Part shown: positions 63,849 to 64,000 of the stretch, in pieces | Layout of the letters: each line of letters begins with the position of its first letter | Numbering within the stretch: position 1 is the stretch's first letter | Origin: HLUCCA09 sp039822045 | GTDB lineage: Bacteria; Pseudomonadota; Alphaproteobacteria; Rhodobacterales; Rhodobacteraceae | Assembly: GCA_039822045.1 (NCBI GenBank) | Contig: JBCBMY010000013.1 | Location: forward strand, 116,595-180,594 | DNA length: 64,000 nucleotides | Reading direction: 5' to 3' | Notes under the pieces: generated by a model | The model's database searches: none | Seen by the model: only the letters and a program-made list of their open reading frames with translations | Told to the model about the DNA's origin: nothing | Translations under genes and position numbers: made by a program

Positions 63849-64000
63849 CAACTTGAGAGTTTGATCCTGGCTCAGAACGAACGCTGGCGGCACGCCTAAC
63901 ACATGCAAGTCGAGCGCACCTTCGGGTGAGCGGCGGACGGGTTAGTAACGCGTGGGAACATGCCCAGATCTACGGAATAGCCTCGGGAAACTGAGAGTAA
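63849..64000 (+). rRNA. 16S ribosomal RNA, 5' part only
   Basis: The sequence from AGAGTTTGATCCTGGCTCAG (63856 onward), then GAACGCTGGCGGCACGCC and ACATGCAAGTCGAGCG, is the 5' end of 16S rRNA; the mature end is placed seven bases earlier by comparison with E. coli numbering. The segment GGAATAGCCTCGGGAAACTG is typical of Rhodobacterales. The gene is cut off by the window edge after ~150 nt. Confidence 0.98.

Noticed and set aside
63543..63908. 121-codon minus-strand frame over the 16S leader
   Set aside because: It lies over the rRNA leader and the 16S gene itself.

Overview
The window is a GC-rich chromosomal segment from an alphaproteobacterium of the order Rhodobacterales (Rhodobacteraceae/Roseobacteraceae type). 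Supporting signs are the phoH-ybeY-corC-lnt-metK block, a SAM-II riboswitch before metZ, a SAM/SAH riboswitch before metK, several TRAP transporters, a Rhodobacterales-like 16S rRNA start at the right edge, and a BciB-type chlorophyllide reductase gene with a PpsR-type operator. The last point suggests an (aerobic) anoxygenic phototroph or a recent relative of one.

Layout. 1-1395: small secreted proteins on the minus strand, one broken by a frameshift, plus an 11-bp phased repeat. 1522-7868: ftsY, a quasi-pentapeptide-repeat membrane protein, YciB, a CDGSH protein, an NTF2-like protein, a GST and an alpha/beta hydrolase. 7974-12886: riboswitch-controlled metZ, a phosphatase-like protein, a Stf0-like sulfotransferase, DUF2061, an XRE regulator and an unknown protein. 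13075-20668: miaB, phoH, ybeY, corC, lnt and metK. 20728-27384: a guanidinobutyrase-like ureohydrolase divergent from a complete polyamine-type ABC transporter operon ending in an MBL-fold hydrolase. 27394-34831: a leftward unit (GMC oxidoreductase, TRAP binding protein, fused TRAP permease, DUF475, UspA) facing an IclR regulator across a palindromic operator. 34852-40269: LysR, two SDR genes, tRNA-Pro(CGG), an EamA exporter and bciB. 40292-47996: leuB, endonuclease-like and membrane genes, leuD, pyrF and clpB with a sigma-32-type promoter.

48108-58892 is the most distinctive part. A tripartite TRAP transporter and a LysR-type regulator with two tandem HTH domains face an operon encoding 4-oxalomesaconate hydratase (GalB-like), CHA aldolase (GalC/LigK-like), 4-oxalomesaconate tautomerase (GalD-like), a secreted alpha/beta hydrolase, a VOC-fold extradiol dioxygenase and a MobA-like flavin hydroxylase. 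Together they look like a self-contained route from a hydroxylated benzoate through a gallate-like intermediate to pyruvate and oxaloacetate, with a VOC enzyme where a LigB-type dioxygenase would be expected. 58956-63106: a VTT-type membrane protein, fasciclin, msrPQ and a secreted histidine phosphatase. 63107-64000: terminator, rrn promoter, leader with boxA, and the first ~150 nt of 16S rRNA.

Boundaries were set by reading frames, Shine-Dalgarno matches and family knowledge. No database search was possible, so functional names rest on recognised motifs and gene order.
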